From NCBI GenBank assembly GCA_938046115.1, contig CALIXX010000045.1, positions 1 through 16,673 on the forward strand: a stretch of DNA of 16,673 nt, read 5' to 3'. Shown piece by piece: positions 14,181-16,673 of this stretch (position 1 is the first letter of the stretch; every line of letters begins with the position of its first letter). This stretch comes from an uncultured Candidatus Saccharibacteria bacterium (GTDB lineage: Bacteria > Patescibacteriota > Saccharimonadia > Saccharimonadales > Saccharimonadaceae). The position numbers were made by a program, and so were the translations under genes. The notes beneath the pieces are model-generated. The model had not been told where the DNA came from. It did not search any database and worked only from the letters and a program-made list of their open reading frames with translations.

Positions 14181-14882
14181 CTAAGGGCGAGAGAATAATG
14201 TGCTCATCACGCGCTTAACTCCACCACGGACAACGTCAAGTGTCGTAGGCGCGGTATTCTTCTTGGAGAGCTCGACAAGTCTCTTGACGACGTCTATATC
14301 CTCTACCTGGGCATATTTACCAAGGTCCTTGCTTGGCTTTGTTTGCGTCTGCTGTGTATACCGCACAGTAAGTCCATCTGGGTCAATCACATACTGTGCT
14401 CCGCCAAGATCTACCTGATGAACAAATCCTTCACCACCATAGCCACGAATACTGATGCCATTCATAATACATTGAATGGTCGCACCTTTTTCCTTTTGTT
14501 GTACTTGCCCATTCTGTGTTGTCATATGCTCATACAGCTCTACAAGCACATGTGTCGAGCCATCAAAGGTCTCGAGAGGCCGGAGTTTACCCTCATGCTG
14601 CTTGCGATATTGCGCCCGCACTGCATCCGCCGCCTTGAGCAGCTCACGCATCCGTGGCGAATCTGTAGCATCAGCTATGTCTGCCAAATCGTCAAGCGTC
14701 AAGTCGCTATATGTCACATATCGTTGCAGGTCTGGGTCTTCACGTAGCAATGGTGCACCCTCAAGCTGTTGACTAACAAATGAGTCAAAGTTAGCCACTG
14801 CCTTCTCATACTCGGTTCGACCCAGCATAGCTTCGAGAGTAGAAATGCCGTGGCTGCTTGCCCCATGCCCTGCTTCGTACAT
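14181..14882 (-). CDS. Unknown soluble protein (233 aa)
   Basis: The family is not recognised. There is no signal peptide or membrane segment. Residues 1-110 are largely helical and acidic (ISTLEAMLGRTEYEKAV, TLDDLADIADATDSPRMREL, LKAADAVRAQYRKQHEGKL). Residues 115-180 look like a small strand-rich domain (THVLVELYEHMT, ATIQCIMNGISIRGYGGEGF, QVDLGGAQYVIDPDGLTVRY). The C-terminus (about 190-233) is a basic helix-rich tail. The start is firm: AAGGAG lies 7 bases before the ATG, with TTGACA-17-TATCGT farther up. It has no clear terminator before the acetyltransferase gene, so some read-through into it is possible. It ends in TAG. Confidence 0.78.
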   Translation of the reverse strand: MYEAGHGASSHGISTLEAMLGRTEYEKAVANFDSFVSQQLEGAPLLREDPDLQRYVTYSDLTLDDLADIADATDSPRMRELLKAADAVRAQYRKQHEGKLRPLETFDGSTHVLVELYEHMTTQNGQVQQKEKGATIQCIMNGISIRGYGGEGFVHQVDLGGAQYVIDPDGLTVRYTQQTQTKPSKDLGKYAQVEDIDVVKRLVELSKKNTAPTTLDVVRGGVKRVMSTLFSRP

Positions 14883-14923
14883 ACTACAACTCCTTTTTTA
14901 TTTATGGTGTGGTATATTATATT

Positions 14924-14952
14924 ACGATACATTTTAGGCCGATATTTGTCAA
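14924..14952 (-). promoter_or_regulatory. Promoter of the 14181-14882 gene
   Basis: A perfect TTGACA (14947-14952), a 17-base spacer and TATCGT (14924-14929) on the minus strand. A closer TATAAT (14916-14921) exists but has no -35 at a usual distance. Confidence 0.55.
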
Positions 14953-14970
14953 TCGTGATACTATGAATCT

Positions 14971-14998
14971 TAAAAACCTCCCCAACAAGTGGGGAGGT
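14971..14998 (-). terminator. Terminator of rpsO
   Basis: ACCTCCCC (14976-14983) and GGGGAGGT (14991-14998) with a 7-base loop; on the minus strand the stem runs into five T. It lies 21 bases after the rpsO stop. Confidence 0.88.
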
Positions 14999-15018
14999 CT
15001 CTATCTCGTAGCGAGCGC

Positions 15019-15285
15019 TTATTTGCGCAGACCGAGGGTTTCGAGCGTTGCTTTGTAGGCATCAAAGTTCGTCCGCTCAAGGTAGCGGAGCAGCCGCTTG
15101 CGCCGACCGACCATTTGCTTGAGGCCACGACGAGCCATGTTGTCGTGCTTGTTGGACTTAAGGTGTTCGGTCACCTCTTTGATACGAGCCGTCAAGATAG
15201 ACACCTGCGCCTGTGGGCTGCCGACGTCGTTCTCGCTGACCTGAGTCAAAGCAATCGCTTTCGCTTTGTTATCCTTAGTAATCAT
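15019..15285 (-). CDS. rpsO: 30S ribosomal protein S15
   Basis: S15 is a primary 16S rRNA-binding protein of the small-subunit platform and contacts the large subunit in a bridge. The 88-residue length is standard. The four-helix pattern is clear: DVGSPQAQVSILTARIKEVTEHL (the GSPQAQV turn), NKHDNMARRGLKQMVGRRKRLLRYL (His/Asp and Arg-rich rRNA-binding helices) and a C-terminal NFDAYKATLETLGLRK. A near-ideal promoter (TTGACA-17-TACAAT) ends 8 bases before the ATG and no ribosome binding site fits between, so the mRNA is probably leaderless. This leaves no room for the structured 5' leader used for S15 autoregulation in many bacteria. pnp, often just downstream of rpsO, is 4.3 kb away. It ends in TAA. 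Confidence 0.98.
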   Translation of the reverse strand: MITKDNKAKAIALTQVSENDVGSPQAQVSILTARIKEVTEHLKSNKHDNMARRGLKQMVGRRKRLLRYLERTNFDAYKATLETLGLRK

Positions 15286-15293
15286 ACTGATGT

Positions 15294-15322
15294 ATTGTAG
15301 CAGGAGGGCGGCGCAGTGTCAA
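15294..15322 (-). promoter_or_regulatory. rpsO promoter
   Basis: A perfect TTGACA (15317-15322), a 17-base spacer and TACAAT (15294-15299) on the minus strand. The expected start of transcription falls on the rpsO ATG. It begins 8 bases after the stop of the upstream gene. Confidence 0.85.
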
Positions 15323-15330
15323 TGCAGACG

Positions 15331-16095
15331 CTAGCGACAAAGCGCCTGGTGTGCCTGATCAATCGAAGCAACCTGCGCGGCAGCATCTTCTCCTATATAA
15401 CCAAGCCGCGAAAGTTTCTGCATAAACTGCTTCTCGTCATCCTCTTTCACCAAGCGCCGTGCATGATTATACGTTTCAAAGAACGCCATCTTCACCGCTG
15501 GATGCTCCTGAGCAAGTGACCTCAGTTCTTTTCGCGCATCATCTGTCATCGTTAGATGCTTCTTAAATAACGTGCTATACAGTCCTCGGACGAGCTCAAC
15601 CTCAGGAAACACTGCTCCAGCGCGAAGCAATGCTGGTGTCGTTCCGTGGTACACATCTACAAAGCCGATGCTCTCTATATCTTCTTCCAACTCCAGTGTT
15701 GCTACATCGACTGTTGGAGCACGCAAACGAGCACGAAAGTTGTTTGGGTCTTCCGTATTACGCAACCCATGCTGGCGAAGAAATGCCTCCCAAAATTCGT
15801 CCTCGTCCTTATATGGTGAAGTGCGATCCACTGTACTATCCGCTGCTGGCCACCCCCAGTGTGCATTCACCTCATCTATTGCCACTTCATCTGCACCTGG
15901 GCGCTGCTTAGCCTCCGCGAGCGTAAGTGGTTGCATACTACTTACCAGAGGCTCGTGACCCTGTAGCTGCTCGTCGATTGCTGCAGCAATAGCTCGCAGC
16001 TCTTTACCGAGTCGTTCTTGCTCAGCTGCTTGTCGTTCAGGCGTCATACCGCCAATTATTCTTACCTTGTCTGGATTTATCTCGTTATTTGCCAT
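15331..16095 (-). CDS. Unknown soluble protein (254 aa) with a YHGTT motif
   Basis: The family is not recognised. There is no signal peptide or membrane segment. Residues 15-45 form an Arg/Glu-rich helix (RQAAEQERLGKELRAIAAAI). Residues 95-125 hold DEDEFWEAFLRQHGL and NNFRARLRAP. Residues 140-180 (IGFVDVYHGTTPALLRAGAV, then LVRGLYSTLFKK) resemble the first strand and following loop of ADP-ribosyltransferase folds, where a [YW]HGT motif binds NAD; this likeness is short and unproven. The rest is helical, ending QAHQALCR with a single Cys. A TTGACT-17-CATACT promoter ends 6 bases before the ATG and no ribosome binding site is seen, so it is probably leaderless. The next gene, rpsO, has its own promoter. 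It ends in TAG. Confidence 0.78.
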   Translation of the reverse strand: MANNEINPDKVRIIGGMTPERQAAEQERLGKELRAIAAAIDEQLQGHEPLVSSMQPLTLAEAKQRPGADEVAIDEVNAHWGWPAADSTVDRTSPYKDEDEFWEAFLRQHGLRNTEDPNNFRARLRAPTVDVATLELEEDIESIGFVDVYHGTTPALLRAGAVFPEVELVRGLYSTLFKKHLTMTDDARKELRSLAQEHPAVKMAFFETYNHARRLVKEDDEKQFMQKLSRLGYIGEDAAAQVASIDQAHQALCR

Positions 16096-16101
16096 ATATC
16101 A

Positions 16102-16130
16102 AGTATGGCAGTAGTAGGACTATGAGTCAA
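16102..16130 (-). promoter_or_regulatory. Promoter of the 15331-16095 gene
   Basis: TTGACT (16125-16130), a 17-base spacer and CATACT (16102-16107) on the minus strand, ending 6 bases before the ATG. It lies directly after the stop of the mutarotase-like gene. Confidence 0.6.
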
Positions 16131-16143
16131 ATCGAGGGGTTTG

Positions 16144-16673
16144 TTACCACCCCACCCGCACGCCATACCGCGCCGTCTGCCCCGGCACTAGCGCTGTAAC
16201 ATGAGCTGGGTTATCGGCGAAGGAGTTGCCGCTGTGCGTTGGCTCAACACAGAGGTACGAACCCAGCCCATCTGTCCAGACTGCCCAGCGAGGCAACCCC
16301 TCACTCTGTAGCGTGATGGTACGTAGGCCCGTCACGAGCTGGCGCGTAGGCCCATCAACGAAGATCGTATCGGCGAGTGGCGCAAGGTCGGTGAGCGACT
16401 GGCCATCCAGCACGAGCGTGCCATCATATGCAAAATACGGGTGGAAGGCCGGTGCCACGAGGAGCTCCTCCTTACCAACATTCGCCAGTGTGAGCTGCAT
16501 TGCAAGCTGGTGCTCCGCCACTGTATACACTAAGCGAGACTCCAGCCCAGCATAAGCATCACTCCCCTGCAGCATAAGCTCCACTCGGTCGCTGGTGTGC
16601 TCCACCACCTGCCACTGGCCGGCATTCCCATCAAACACCACCCACTGATCATCCAATTCCCCCACCAACGCCA
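16144..16673 (-). CDS. Aldose 1-epimerase-like mutarotase, C-terminal part (cut by window edge)
   Basis: Galactose mutarotase-like enzymes interconvert alpha and beta anomers of hexoses or hexose-6-phosphates. About 176 C-terminal residues are present; the reading frame stays open to the right edge. A TTG near 16668 is not taken as a start because the fold needs about 90 more N-terminal residues. Visible hallmarks: a beta-sandwich strand series (DRVELMLQGSD, SRLVYTVAEHQLAMQLTLAN), the catalytic-His segment APAFHPYFAYDG, WAVWTDGLGSYLCVEPTHSG with the likely catalytic Glu, and the terminal strand GQTARYGVRVGW. 'HPYF' plus 'CVEP' fits the YeaD/hexose-6-phosphate mutarotase side of the family as well as GalM; I cannot separate them. 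It ends in TAA. Confidence 0.88.
   Translation of the reverse strand, partial: ALVGELDDQWVVFDGNAGQWQVVEHTSDRVELMLQGSDAYAGLESRLVYTVAEHQLAMQLTLANVGKEELLVAPAFHPYFAYDGTLVLDGQSLTDLAPLADTIFVDGPTRQLVTGLRTITLQSEGLPRWAVWTDGLGSYLCVEPTHSGNSFADNPAHVTALVPGQTARYGVRVGW

Overview
The window looks like a piece of a small, dense bacterial chromosome of moderately high GC, most likely a Patescibacteria/CPR member near Saccharibacteria (TM7). This placement is inference. It rests on a family 4 uracil-DNA glycosylase lacking most iron-sulfur ligands, many unrecognised lineage-type proteins, short operons, Pro/Gln- and Lys-rich membrane-anchored surface proteins, and apparently leaderless genes beside genes with strong AAGGAG sites. 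Genes read through with the standard code. However, all 17 genes whose end lies in the window stop with TAA or TAG and none with TGA.

Layout: 1-196 (minus) is the N-terminal half of an Rrf2-type regulator. 459-737 (plus) is a small unknown gene with its own promoter and terminator. 839-1691 (minus) is a SAM-dependent methyltransferase split by a run of nine G, so either a phase-variable gene or an assembly/sequencing error. 1962-2612 (plus) is an unknown protein with predicted coiled coil. 2752-3369 (minus) is the uracil-DNA glycosylase. 6971 down to 3517 (minus) is a three-gene operon: PadR repressor, ABC ATPase, and a large permease with two FtsX-type domains, behind two PadR-like operators. 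7042-7330 is non-coding.

From 7407 on, every gene is on the minus strand: a single-pass surface protein, pnp (polynucleotide phosphorylase), a small unknown protein, a membrane-anchored spherulin-4/GH114-like putative glycosidase, an unknown protein with an operator-like palindrome over its promoter, a GNAT acetyltransferase, an unknown protein, rpsO (ribosomal protein S15), an unknown protein, and the C-terminal part of an aldose 1-epimerase-like mutarotase cut by the window edge.

How the genes work together: pnp and rpsO are RNA-metabolism and translation housekeeping, and the glycosylase is DNA repair. PadR with the ABC pair looks like an inducible export or envelope-stress module. The two anchored surface proteins flanking pnp could act at the interface of an epibiont with its host or biofilm. 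Most units are monocistronic, each with its own promoter and often with a near-symmetric ACACCC/GGGTGT terminator. No tRNA, rRNA, CRISPR array, insertion sequence or complete named defence system was seen.
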